Positions 35,517 to 43,511 of a DNA stretch of 64,000 nucleotides are shown here, in pieces. The notes below the pieces were generated by a model. It saw only the letters and a program-made list of their open reading frames with translations. It made no database searches and was not told where the DNA came from. The position numbers were made by a program, and so were the translations under genes. Location of the stretch: positions 62,001 to 126,000 of the forward strand of contig CAXTAK010000007.1 of NCBI GenBank assembly GCA_964242735.1, given 5' to 3'. Positions within the stretch are counted from its first letter, which is position 1, and each line of letters opens with the position of its first letter. The stretch is from CADCUY01 sp964242735. GTDB lineage: Bacteria; Actinomycetota; Actinomycetes; Actinomycetales; Quadrisphaeraceae.

Positions 35517-36662
35517 TCAGGGCACCGGTGAGCTGACCGTGACCCCGAGGCGGCGGCCCGCCAGCCCTCGCGGACGGCGGGCGAGGGTGCGGGCGAGGGC
35601 GGTCAGCGCCGCGCCGGCGGGTGAGTCGGGGTGGGTGAGCACCACCGGCACCCCCGCGTCGCTGCCCGCGCGCACCACCGGGTCCAGCGGCACCTGCGCC
35701 AGCAGCGGCACGTCCCGGGTGCCGTCGGGGCCGCCCGACGACAGGCGCGCCGCGACCGCCGCCCCGCCACCGCTGCCGAAGACCTCCAGGCGCGAGCCGT
35801 CGGGCTGCTCCAGCCATGCCATGTTCTCCACCACGCCGACGACGGGGGAGGAGGTGCGCAGCGCGAGCATCCCGGCGCGGACCGCGACGTCCGAGGCCGT
35901 GGGCTGCGGTGTGGTCACCACGAGCACCTCGGCGCGGGGGACCAGCTGGGTCAGGCTGATCGGCACGTCACCGGTGCCCGGGGGCATGTCGACCAGCAGC
36001 ACGTCGAGGTCACCGAAGTGCACGTCGGCCAGGAACTGCTCCAGCGCCCGGTGCAGCAGCGGACCGCGGTGGATCACCGGCTGCCCAGGCGGGGCGAACA
36101 TGCCCATGGAGATGACCTTCACCCCGTGCGCCACCGGGGGGATGATCATCGAGTCGAGGCGCACCGGCACCTGGTCGGTGCCGAGCATGCTGGGCACCGA
36201 GAAGCCGTGGATGTCGGCGTCCACCACCCCGACGGCGAGGCCGTCCGCAGCCATCGCCACCGCCAGGTTCACGGTGATGCTCGACTTGCCCACCCCGCCC
36301 TTGCCCGAGGCCACCGCGACCACGCGGGTGAGGTTGCCGGGCTCGGCGAAGGGGATGGCGCGCTCGGGCACCCCCGAGCGCAGCTGCACGCGCAGGGCGG
36401 CGCGCTGCTCGGCGTCCATCACCCCCAGGTGCACGCTGACCCGCGCCGTCCCCACCACGCCGGCGAGCGCGGAGCGCACCGACTCCGTCAGGGTCTCTCG
36501 CAGGGGGCACGCCGAGGTGGTGAGCAGCACGGTGACCTCGACGGCCTCGGGCGTGACCACGAGGGCGCCGACCATGCCGAGCTCGGTGATGGGCCGGCGG
36601 ATCTCCGGGTCGAGCACCCGCCCCAGCGCGGCGCGCACGAGCTGCTCGGTGGGCGCGGTCAC
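35517..36662 (-). CDS. apbC: Mrp/ApbC/NBP35-type iron-sulfur cluster carrier ATPase
   Basis: 381 aa. An N-terminal MIP18/DUF59 domain (residues 1-100, with the conserved Cys in TTSACPLRETL) is fused to a P-loop domain: VVAVASGKGGVGKSS (deviant Walker A), LAVGVVDADIHGFSVPSMLG and LLVDMPPGTGDVPISL. This family carries and transfers [4Fe-4S] clusters to apoproteins. The CXXC motif found in many homologues is not evident. The GTG at 36662 follows TAGGCT by 6 nt, suggesting a leaderless mRNA. Confidence 0.92.
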   Translation of the reverse strand: MTAPTEQLVRAALGRVLDPEIRRPITELGMVGALVVTPEAVEVTVLLTTSACPLRETLTESVRSALAGVVGTARVSVHLGVMDAEQRAALRVQLRSGVPERAIPFAEPGNLTRVVAVASGKGGVGKSSITVNLAVAMAADGLAVGVVDADIHGFSVPSMLGTDQVPVRLDSMIIPPVAHGVKVISMGMFAPPGQPVIHRGPLLHRALEQFLADVHFGDLDVLLVDMPPGTGDVPISLTQLVPRAEVLVVTTPQPTASDVAVRAGMLALRTSSPVVGVVENMAWLEQPDGSRLEVFGSGGGAAVAARLSSGGPDGTRDVPLLAQVPLDPVVRAGSDAGVPVVLTHPDSPAGAALTALARTLARRPRGLAGRRLGVTVSSPVP

Positions 36663-36668
36663 CTCCCG

Positions 36669-36674
36669 AGCCTA
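36669..36674 (-). promoter_or_regulatory. -10-like hexamer TAGGCT for apbC
   Basis: On the minus strand TAGGCT ends 6 nt before the apbC GTG, consistent with leaderless transcription. Confidence 0.4.
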
Positions 36675-36698
36675 GGCGCCCCACCCCCGATGGCTTCC

Positions 36699-36724
36699 AC
36701 CGCAGTTGCCACCACAACTGCGGT
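36699..36724. repeat. Intergenic dyad repeat, copy 1 (perfect)
   Basis: Arms CCGCAGTTG and CAACTGCGG around the loop CCACCA, extended by an A-T pair to a 10-bp stem. It lies 37 bp upstream of apbC, and a near copy follows 42 bp later. Possible operator, terminator or dispersed repeat. Confidence 0.75.
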
Positions 36725-36741
36725 CCACGGGCCCTCCCGAC

Positions 36742-36763
36742 CGCACTTGCCACCACAACTGCG
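36742..36763. repeat. Intergenic dyad repeat, copy 2 (one mismatch)
   Basis: CGCACTTG and CAACTGCG around the same loop CCACCA; one C-C mismatch interrupts an otherwise 8-bp stem. It differs from copy 1 at a single arm base, so the two derive from one sequence. Confidence 0.7.
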
Positions 36764-36796
36764 AGGGGGGGTGGGCGGGGAGTGGACGCGTGGGCC

Positions 36797-38608
36797 TCAG
36801 GTGATGCGCAGGGCCTCCTCGAACGTCGTCCTCCCGGTCATCGCCTTCGCGATCGCTGAGCTGCGCAGGCTCACCATCCCCTGCTCCTGCGCGACCGCCC
36901 CCACCGCCGCCTCCGAGGCGTCGCGCACCAGGGTGCGGCGCATCGCGGCGTCGACCACCAGCACCTCGTAGACCGCCGTGCGGCCCCGGTAGCCGGTGCC
37001 GCCGCAGTCCGGGCAGCCCGCCCCGCGCCGCGGCGTCGCCCCGAGCAGGTCGGCCTCGGTCAGGCCCAGCACCACCAGCACCTCCTCCGCCGGCACGTAG
37101 GCCTCGGCGCACACCGGGCAGGGCTTGCGCACCAGGCGCTGGGCGATGGAGGCGGTCAGGGAGCTGGCCACCAGGAACGGCTGAGCGCCCATGTCGACCA
37201 GGCGGGTCAGCGCCGCCACCGCCGAGTTGGTGTGCAGCGTCGTCAGCACCATGTGCCCCGTCAGGGACGCCTTCAGCGCCAGCTCGGCGGTCTCGGTGTC
37301 GCGCACCTCCCCGACGAGCACGATGTCGGGGTCCTGGCGCAGCACCGAGCGCAGCCCCGCCTGGAAGGTCATCCCCGCCTTGACGTTGACCTGCACCTGC
37401 GTGATGCCGGGCAGCTGCACCTCGACGGGGTCCTCGAGGGTGATGATGTTCTTCTCCGGGGTGAGGATCTCGCTCAGCGCCGAGTACAGGGTGTTGGTCT
37501 TGCCCGACCCGGTGGGCCCGGTGATGAGCACCAGGCCCTGCGGCACCGACAGCGCCCGGCGGAACGCGACCAGCTGCTCGGGCTCGAAGCCCAACGAGTC
37601 CAGCGGCGCCACGTCCTCGCCGCGACTGAGCAGGCGGATCACGACCTTCTCCCCGTGCAGGGCGGGCAGGGTCGAGACCCGGCAGTCGATGGCGGTCCCG
37701 TCCACGGAGATGCGCGCCCGGCCGTCCTGGGGCACCCGGCGCTCGGCGATGTCCAGCCCCGACATGATCTTCAGGCGGCTCACCACGGTGCCGGCGGCGC
37801 GGCGCGACGTGGTCATGACGTCGCGCAGCACCCCGTCGATGCGGTACCGCACGCGCAGCTCGGTGCGCTGGGTCTCCACGTGGATGTCGGAGGCGCCGAG
37901 CTTCACCGCGTCCGCGAGGATCTTCGTGACCAGTCGCACGATCGGGGTGCTCGCGTCGTCGCCGGCCTCCGCGCCCGGGTCGCTCCCGGCGCCGTCGGGC
38001 GCGCCGGGGGCCCCGGCGGGGTCGGCGTCGTCGAAGAGGTCGCCGTCATGGACCAGCGTGCTCGTCTCCGCGCCGCCGGCGCCCGCACCACCGAGGGCCC
38101 AGGCGCGCGCGAGGTGCTCGCGGATCTGGGACTCCGGGGCGACCACCACCACCAGCGACGAGGCGCCGGTGTGCAGCTTCACGTCGTCCAGGGCCAGGAC
38201 GTTCGTGGGGTCCGCCACCGCCACCACCAGACCGCTGGTGCTGCGGTCGACGACGAGGATGCGGCTGCGCTCGGCCACGGCCTGGGGCAGGAGGCGCACC
38301 AGGGCGGGGGACGGCGCGGTGCGGGAGAGGTCGAGGGCGGTCAGGCCCAGCTGTCTGGCCAGCGCCGTGGACAGGGCGCGCTCATCGGTCAGCCGCAGCT
38401 CCACGAGCAGCTCGCCCAGGCGCTTGCGAGGGCCCGGTGACTGCTGCTGGTGGGTCAGGACGTCGGCCAGCTGGGCCGCGGTGATCACCCCGGCGTCCAC
38501 CAGGACGTCACCGATGCGCCGCTTCTGCAGGGAGCGCAGCGACGTCGGGGCGGGCGGGGTGCCGGACCCGCTCCCCGGCGGCGCCGGTGGCAGCACGGTG
38601 CGGTCCAT
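36797..38608 (-). CDS. GspE/PulE/PilB-family secretion or pilus assembly ATPase
   Basis: 603 aa. An N-terminal MshEN/GspE-N domain (GDVLVDAGVITAAQLADVL, ~31-180) is followed by an ASCE ATPase: GLVLITGPTGSGKTNTLYSAL (Walker A), Asp box ITLEDPVEVQLPGITQVQVN, Walker B VLVGEVRDTETAELAL and a C-terminal tetracysteine zinc site (CPVCAEAY and CPDCGGTGY). It would power type IV pilus or type II-like assembly. No pilC, pilT, pilin or prepilin peptidase gene is adjacent, so its machine must be elsewhere or it is an orphan. The ATG at 38608 has no clear ribosome site. Confidence 0.9.
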   Translation of the reverse strand: MDRTVLPPAPPGSGSGTPPAPTSLRSLQKRRIGDVLVDAGVITAAQLADVLTHQQQSPGPRKRLGELLVELRLTDERALSTALARQLGLTALDLSRTAPSPALVRLLPQAVAERSRILVVDRSTSGLVVAVADPTNVLALDDVKLHTGASSLVVVVAPESQIREHLARAWALGGAGAGGAETSTLVHDGDLFDDADPAGAPGAPDGAGSDPGAEAGDDASTPIVRLVTKILADAVKLGASDIHVETQRTELRVRYRIDGVLRDVMTTSRRAAGTVVSRLKIMSGLDIAERRVPQDGRARISVDGTAIDCRVSTLPALHGEKVVIRLLSRGEDVAPLDSLGFEPEQLVAFRRALSVPQGLVLITGPTGSGKTNTLYSALSEILTPEKNIITLEDPVEVQLPGITQVQVNVKAGMTFQAGLRSVLRQDPDIVLVGEVRDTETAELALKASLTGHMVLTTLHTNSAVAALTRLVDMGAQPFLVASSLTASIAQRLVRKPCPVCAEAYVPAEEVLVVLGLTEADLLGATPRRGAGCPDCGGTGYRGRTAVYEVLVVDAAMRRTLVRDASEAAVGAVAQEQGMVSLRSSAIAKAMTGRTTFEEALRIT

Positions 38609-38626
38609 GGCTCGACCATCGGCACG

Positions 38627-39259
38627 TCACGGCCCCGGGTGTAGGTCTCTTGGCGATCCCCCGGGCGAGGCGTCCGCGCGCTCGCTCCGCTTGCGCTCCT
38701 TGCGCGCCCGCTTCTCCGACGCCTCCCGGCCCGCCCGCGCCTCGTCGTCGCCCGCCCGGTCGAGCTCGGCGAGCAGCGCCCGCAGCTCCGAGCGCACGAA
38801 GTCGCGCGTGGCCACCTCGCCCAGGGCGATGCGCAGTCCGGCGACCTCGCGCGCGAGGTACTCCGTGTCGGCGAGGTTGCGCTCGGCGCCCTGGCGGTCC
38901 TGCTCCAGCGCCACCCGGTCGCGGTCGGCCTGGCGGTTCTGCGCCAGCAGGATCAGCGGCGCGGCGTAGGAGGCCTGCAGCGACAGGATCAGCGTGAGCA
39001 GCGTGTAGTTCGTCGCCCGCGGGTCGAACTGCGCCGTCGCCGGGGCGAGGGTGTTGTACGCCAGCCACACCACCACCACCGCGGTCATGTAGAAGAGGAA
39101 CCGCGGGGTGCCCATGAACCGCGCGAAGCCCTCCGAGAGGCGTCCGAAGGCCTCCTGGTCCACGCGCGGGCGGTGCACCAGGGTCCGGCGGGCCTCCAGC
39201 GGTGTGTCGAGGCCGTCGCGCCGCGCCGCCGGCCGGGTGCCCTCGCGGTCGTCAGCCAC
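38627..39259 (-). CDS. DUF1003 family membrane protein
   Basis: 210 aa. Two membrane segments (FLFYMTAVVVVWLAYNTLA and TLLTLILSLQASYAAPLILLA) are joined as in DUF1003. The motif QASYAAPLILLAQNRQADRDR is characteristic, and a charged helical tail rich in Glu/Arg follows. Function unknown. It overlaps the stop of the MgtE-N/CBS gene by 8 bp, and this pair is commonly adjacent in actinobacteria. Confidence 0.9.
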   Translation of the reverse strand: MADDREGTRPAARRDGLDTPLEARRTLVHRPRVDQEAFGRLSEGFARFMGTPRFLFYMTAVVVVWLAYNTLAPATAQFDPRATNYTLLTLILSLQASYAAPLILLAQNRQADRDRVALEQDRQGAERNLADTEYLAREVAGLRIALGEVATRDFVRSELRALLAELDRAGDDEARAGREASEKRARKERKRSERADASPGGSPRDLHPGP

Positions 39260-40562
39260 CGGACCCGGCCCCGAGCGCGCTGGCCTCCCGGCTGTCGGCC
39301 TCCCGCCAGTCGTCGGGCAGCAGGTGGTCGAGGACGTCGTCGACGGTCACCGCACCGAGCAGGCGCCCCTGCGCGTCGGTCACCGGCACCGAGACCAGGT
39401 TGTAGGTGGCCAGGCGGCGGGTCACCGCCTCCAGGCGCGCGTCGGCCGACAGGGGCTCCACGTCCGTCTCCACCAGCCCCCCGATGGCCTCGTGCGGCGG
39501 CTCGCGCAGCATCCGCTGCAGGTGCACCATCCCCAGCAGCCGTCCGGTGGGGGTCTCGTGCGGGGGGCGGCACACGAACACCACCGCCGCGAGCGTGGTC
39601 GGCAGCTCCGCGCGGCGCACGGTGGCCAGGGCGGTCGCCACCGTGGCCTCCGGGGGCAGCACCACCGGCTCCGTGGTCATCAGCCCGCCGGCGGTGTCGT
39701 CGTCGTAGGCCAGCAGGCGGCGCACGTCCTTCGCCTCGTCGGGCTCCATCAGCCCCAGCAGCTGCTCGCGGGTGTCCTCCCCGAACTGACCGAGCAGGTC
39801 CGCGGCGTCGTCGGGCTCCATGGCCTCCAGCACGTCGGCCGCGCGGACGGGACCCAGCGCGGTGAGGATCTCGACCTGGTCGTCGGCGGGCAGCTCCTGC
39901 AGGACGTCCGCGAGGCGCTCGTCATCCAGCTCGACGCTGACCTCCACGCGGCGCTTGGTCGACATCTCGTGCAGGGCGTCGGCGACGTCGGGAGCCCGCA
40001 TGTCCCCGTAGCTGGCTGCGAGCAGCGCCGCCCCCTGCTCGCGCTGGTCGGCGAAGAGGCCCCGGACGTCGTGGAAGTCGACCTGGGCGGTCGGGCCGCG
40101 GCGTCGCCGCAGGGGTCCCGCCGGGAGGCCGTGGCGCACGAAGACCCTGGTGACCTCCCAGTCGCCGTTGCGCTGCACCTCCAGGGCGACGTCCTCGACC
40201 ACCGCTGTGGTGTCGGCGGTGCCGGCGCCCGCCCAGCCGTCGGGGGAGCGGGCGAGCACCACGGAGCGCTCCAGCAGGTCGGTCAGGACGAGGACCTCGG
40301 TGGGTCGCTGCTCGAAGCGGCGCATGTTCACCAGCCCGGTGGTGATCACCTGGCCGGAGCCCATGGACGTCACCCGCGTGACGGGCACGAACACCCGCCG
40401 CCGCCCGGGGACCTCCGCGACCAGCCCCACCGCGCGGGGCCGCCGCTCGCCGCGGGGCAGCAGCACCACGTCGCGCACCCGGCCCACCCGGTCGCCCAGG
40501 GGGTCGAAGACGGGCAGGCCGGCGAGCCTCGCGACGAACACTCGAGGGGGGGCTGCGACCAC
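39252..40562 (-). CDS. MgtE N-domain/CBS protein without transporter domain
   Basis: 436 aa: an N-terminal PRC-barrel-like part (FDPLGDRVGRVRDVVLL), an MgtE intracellular N domain (DDERLADVLQELPADDQVEILTAL, repeats of xxADxLExMEPDDAADLL) and two CBS motifs (AGGLMTTEPVVLPPEATV and VSVPVTDAQGRLLGAVTVDDVLDHLL). The divalent-cation channel domain of true MgtE is absent, so it is probably a Mg2+-sensing or regulatory protein. I chose the GTG at 40562: it matches the domain start and lies 6 nt after the -10-like TACCCT. Confidence 0.87.
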   Translation of the reverse strand: MVAAPPRVFVARLAGLPVFDPLGDRVGRVRDVVLLPRGERRPRAVGLVAEVPGRRRVFVPVTRVTSMGSGQVITTGLVNMRRFEQRPTEVLVLTDLLERSVVLARSPDGWAGAGTADTTAVVEDVALEVQRNGDWEVTRVFVRHGLPAGPLRRRRGPTAQVDFHDVRGLFADQREQGAALLAASYGDMRAPDVADALHEMSTKRRVEVSVELDDERLADVLQELPADDQVEILTALGPVRAADVLEAMEPDDAADLLGQFGEDTREQLLGLMEPDEAKDVRRLLAYDDDTAGGLMTTEPVVLPPEATVATALATVRRAELPTTLAAVVFVCRPPHETPTGRLLGMVHLQRMLREPPHEAIGGLVETDVEPLSADARLEAVTRRLATYNLVSVPVTDAQGRLLGAVTVDDVLDHLLPDDWREADSREASALGAGSGG

Positions 40563-40568
40563 GGCCGA

Positions 40569-40574
40569 AGGGTA
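40569..40574 (-). promoter_or_regulatory. -10-like hexamer TACCCT for the MgtE-N/CBS gene
   Basis: TACCCT on the minus strand ends 6 nt before the GTG start; leaderless start predicted. Confidence 0.4.
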
Positions 40575-40607
40575 GTGCTCCCGCGTGCGACGCCCCTGGT
40601 GATCACC

Positions 40608-40613
40608 TAGGGT
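40608..40613 (+). promoter_or_regulatory. -10-like hexamer TAGGGT for dps
   Basis: TAGGGT ends 6 nt before the dps ATG; no ribosome site is present, so a leaderless mRNA is likely. Confidence 0.45.
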
Positions 40614-40619
40614 CGCGGC

Positions 40620-41210
40620 ATGGCTGAGCAGAGCACTCCGACCGCGACCACCGGCGGAACCGGCGGCTACTCCGTGCCCGGGATGGCCGCGGGGGACGGC
40701 GCGAAGGTCGCCGGGATGCTGCAGGACCGGCTGAACGCCCTCACCGACCTGCACCTGACCCTCAAGCACGTGCACTGGAACGTGGTGGGCCCGCAGTTCA
40801 TCTCCGTGCACGAGATGCTCGACCCGCAGGTCGACGCGGCACGCGAGATGGCCGACCAGGTGGCCGAGCGCATCGCGACCCTCGGCAGCTCCCCGATCGG
40901 CACCCCGGGGGCGCTGGTCCGGGCGCGCTCGTGGGACGACTACTCCCTCGGTCGGGCGACGGCGATCGAGCACCTCGGCGCCCTCGACCTGGTCTACACC
41001 GGGGTCATCGGCGACCACCGCACGGTCATCGACGCGACGTCGGAGATCGACCCGGTCACCGAGGACCTGCTCATCGGGCAGAGCGGGCAGCTGGAGCAGT
41101 TCCACTGGTTCGTGCGCGCCCACCTGGAGAGCTCCGGGGGGGAGCTGTCCACCGCGGGGGCCTCCTCGGAGGTCGCCGCCGCGAGCCAGGCCGCCTCCGA
41201 GGTCTCCTGA
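40620..41210 (+). CDS. dps: Dps-family DNA-protecting ferritin
   Basis: 196 aa. The Dps ferroxidase signature is clear: LKHVHWNVVGPQFISVHEMLDPQVDAAREMADQVAERI (His and Asp/Glu ligands at the dimer interface), plus the C-terminal helix DLLIGQSGQLEQFHWFVRAHLE. It forms a 12-mer cage that stores iron with peroxide and may bind DNA. The last ~30 residues are Ala/Ser-rich. Followed 3 bp later by a general stress protein gene, with which it probably forms an operon. Confidence 0.95.
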   Translation: MAEQSTPTATTGGTGGYSVPGMAAGDGAKVAGMLQDRLNALTDLHLTLKHVHWNVVGPQFISVHEMLDPQVDAAREMADQVAERIATLGSSPIGTPGALVRARSWDDYSLGRATAIEHLGALDLVYTGVIGDHRTVIDATSEIDPVTEDLLIGQSGQLEQFHWFVRAHLESSGGELSTAGASSEVAAASQAASEVS

Positions 41211-41213
41211 CCC

Positions 41214-41729
41214 GTGTCCTCCACTCGGTCCCAGGTGGCGCGGGGTGCTGTGAGCCTGCCCCAGGGGGTGGAGATCGCGTCCTACGCCAGCTACCTCGAG
41301 GCCCAGCGGGCCGTCGACCACCTCTCCGACGAGGGCTTCCCCGTGCAGCACACCGCCATCGTGGGCACCGACCTGCGCAGCGTCGAGCGGGTCACGGGCC
41401 GCCTGACCTACGCGCGCGTGGCGCTCGCGGGTGCCGCCTCCGGGGTGTGGTTCGGCGCCTTCGTCGGGATCATCCTGTCGCTGTTCTCGGCGCCGGGCAC
41501 CAGCACCCTGGCCACGGTGCTGTCCTCGGCGCTGATCGGTGCAGCCTTCGGGATGCTCTTCGCGGTGCTGTCCTACGCCCTGACCCGCGGTCGGCGCGAC
41601 TTCAGCTCCGTGAACGCGATCATGGCCAGCAGGTACTCCGTGATCTGCGCCGAGGAGAGCGCCCGTGCGCGCGAGCTCCTCACCCGCCTCGACGGCGTGC
41701 GACCCCTGGGGCAGCCGCCCCAGCTCTGA
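41214..41729 (+). CDS. General stress protein (GSP17M/YflT-like N-terminus with two membrane helices)
   Basis: 171 aa. Residues ~18-70 (VEIASYASYLEAQRAVDHLSDEGFPVQHTAIVGTDLRSVERV) match the general-stress-protein 17M-like fold. Two membrane segments follow (VALAGAASGVWFGAFVGIILSLF and LSSALIGAAFGMLFAVLSYAL), then a C-terminal soluble part (YSVICAEESARARELL). Molecular function unknown. Starts 3 bp after dps at GTG, and both look stress-related. Confidence 0.82.
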   Translation: MSSTRSQVARGAVSLPQGVEIASYASYLEAQRAVDHLSDEGFPVQHTAIVGTDLRSVERVTGRLTYARVALAGAASGVWFGAFVGIILSLFSAPGTSTLATVLSSALIGAAFGMLFAVLSYALTRGRRDFSSVNAIMASRYSVICAEESARARELLTRLDGVRPLGQPPQL

Positions 41730-41747
41730 CGGGTCACCTCCGACGGG

Positions 41748-43376
41748 TCAGTGCGGGCGGGTCAGCGAGGCCATCCACCGCTCGACGGCGTCGGGGTCGC
41801 GGGGCAGCCCTGCGCTGAGGTTCTCCCAGCCCGTGGCGGTCACCAGCACGTCGTCCTCGATGCGCACCCCGATCCCGCGGTACTCCTCGGGCACCAGCAG
41901 GTCGTCGTCCTTGAAGTACAGGCCCGGCTCGATGGTGAAGACCATGCCGGGGGTCAGCTCACCGTCGAGGTACATCTCCCGCCGCGCCCTGGCGCAGTCG
42001 TGCACGTCGAGCCCGAGGTGGTGGCTCGTGCCGTGCACCATCCACCGGCGGTGCTGGCCCCCCTCGGTCGTCAGGGCCTCCTGCGCGGTGACGGGGAGGA
42101 TGCCCCACTCCTCCAGCCGGGCCGCGATCACCTCCATCGCCGCAGCGTGCACCTCGCGGAAGACCGCACCGGGGCGCACGGCGGCGAACGCGGCGTCGGC
42201 GGCGTCCAGCACCGCGGTGTAGACCCGCCGCTGGACGTCGGTGAACGCACCCGTGACGGGCAGGGTGCGCGTGACGTCGGCGGTGTACAGGGAGTCGACC
42301 TCCACGCCCGCGTCGAGCAGGAGCAGCTGCCCCTCCCGCACGGGACCGTCGTTGCGGATCCAGTGCAGCGTGCACGCGTGGGCGCCGGCGGCGGCGATCG
42401 TGTCGTACCCGGTGCCGTTGCCCTCCCGCCGCGCGCTCCCCTCGAAGGCCGTCTCCACGACGCGCTCACCGGAGCGGTGCGCTGTCGCGGCGGGCAGGGC
42501 GCGGACCGCCTCGGTGAAGCCGGTGAGCGTGGCCTCCACGGCGCACCGCAGCTCACCGACCTCGTGCTCGTCCTTGACCAGCCGCAGCTCCGAGAGCGCC
42601 TGCACCAGCTCGTCGTCCCCCGAGAGCACCGGGGGCTCCGTCGTGCCCAACGCCTCCACCACGTCGGTCGCCGGCTCGGGCTCCACGAGCTCGGTGGCCT
42701 CCGTGGTCCTGCTGGCGCTGGCCCCGGCCTTGGCGGTCTTGGCGGGACGGCGGCCCGCCAGCGCCTCCACGGCCGGGTCGGCGCCGATGACCAGCCGCAC
42801 CTGCCCGCCGTCGGGCAGCGGGGCGCCGAGCAGGTCACCGAGCTCGTCGATGTGCCGGCAGCTCAGGCCCAGCTCGGCCTCGACGTCGGCCAGGGACGGG
42901 CGCGGACCGACCCAGAACTCCCCGTACCGCGCGTCGGACCAGAACTCCTCGGTGTCGCGCTCGGCCCGGGGGCGGAACAGCAGCAGCGCCTCGTGCCCGC
43001 TGCCGCCCCCTCCAGCAGCGACCCCGGCGGTGGTCGCCGGCTCGAGGACGAGCACCGCGTCCGGCTCCCGGTCGGTGCCCAGACCGGTGAGGTGGCTGAA
43101 GGCCGAGTGGGGCCGGAAGCGGTAGTCCGTGTCGTTGCTGCGCGTCTTCAGGGGTCCGGCGGGCACCACGAGGCGGTCGCCGGGGAACATCGCCGAGATC
43201 CGCTCGCGCCGGGCGGCGGCCCACGGGGCGGCGGCCGAGCGCGCCGGGGGCGCTGGGCGCTCGCCCCACCCCTGCGCGATGAGGGCCTTGAAGGCGGCGG
43301 ACGTCGGGCGCTGGCTGCGGTCACCGGTCCGCTCGGTGGACTGCTGGGTGGGCACCGTGGCCGGGGGCTCGCTCAC
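41748..43376 (-). CDS. pepP: Aminopeptidase P family (M24) metallopeptidase
   Basis: 542 aa: an N-terminal creatinase/aminopeptidase P domain (YRFRPHSAFSHLTGLG) and a pita-bread M24 domain with all five metal ligands: DAGVEVDSLYTADVTRT (two Asp), HGTSHHLGLDVHD (His), FTIEPGLYF (Glu) and GIGVRIEDDVLVT (Glu). It cleaves Xaa-Pro bonds at peptide N-termini. A 60-residue acidic/Ala insert at ~215-275 is unusual. The GTG at 43376 is chosen because upstream sequence is low-complexity. Confidence 0.94.
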   Translation of the reverse strand: MSEPPATVPTQQSTERTGDRSQRPTSAAFKALIAQGWGERPAPPARSAAAPWAAARRERISAMFPGDRLVVPAGPLKTRSNDTDYRFRPHSAFSHLTGLGTDREPDAVLVLEPATTAGVAAGGGGSGHEALLLFRPRAERDTEEFWSDARYGEFWVGPRPSLADVEAELGLSCRHIDELGDLLGAPLPDGGQVRLVIGADPAVEALAGRRPAKTAKAGASASRTTEATELVEPEPATDVVEALGTTEPPVLSGDDELVQALSELRLVKDEHEVGELRCAVEATLTGFTEAVRALPAATAHRSGERVVETAFEGSARREGNGTGYDTIAAAGAHACTLHWIRNDGPVREGQLLLLDAGVEVDSLYTADVTRTLPVTGAFTDVQRRVYTAVLDAADAAFAAVRPGAVFREVHAAAMEVIAARLEEWGILPVTAQEALTTEGGQHRRWMVHGTSHHLGLDVHDCARARREMYLDGELTPGMVFTIEPGLYFKDDDLLVPEEYRGIGVRIEDDVLVTATGWENLSAGLPRDPDAVERWMASLTRPH

Positions 43377-43498
43377 GCCCCGATCCTCGCACCGTCGCCG
43401 CGTGCCCCCTCCCCACCGGCCCCCACCGCCCCACCGACTCGGGGTCCTGGCTCCCAGGACCACGAGTCCGCCCGGAGCGTCACGAGCCTCGGCGCGGG

Positions 43499-43504
43499 TA
43501 GCGT
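43499..43504 (+). promoter_or_regulatory. -10-like hexamer TAGCGT for the DUF2332 gene
   Basis: TAGCGT ends 7 nt before the GTG start at 43512; leaderless start predicted. Confidence 0.35.
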
Positions 43505-43511
43505 CACGGCG

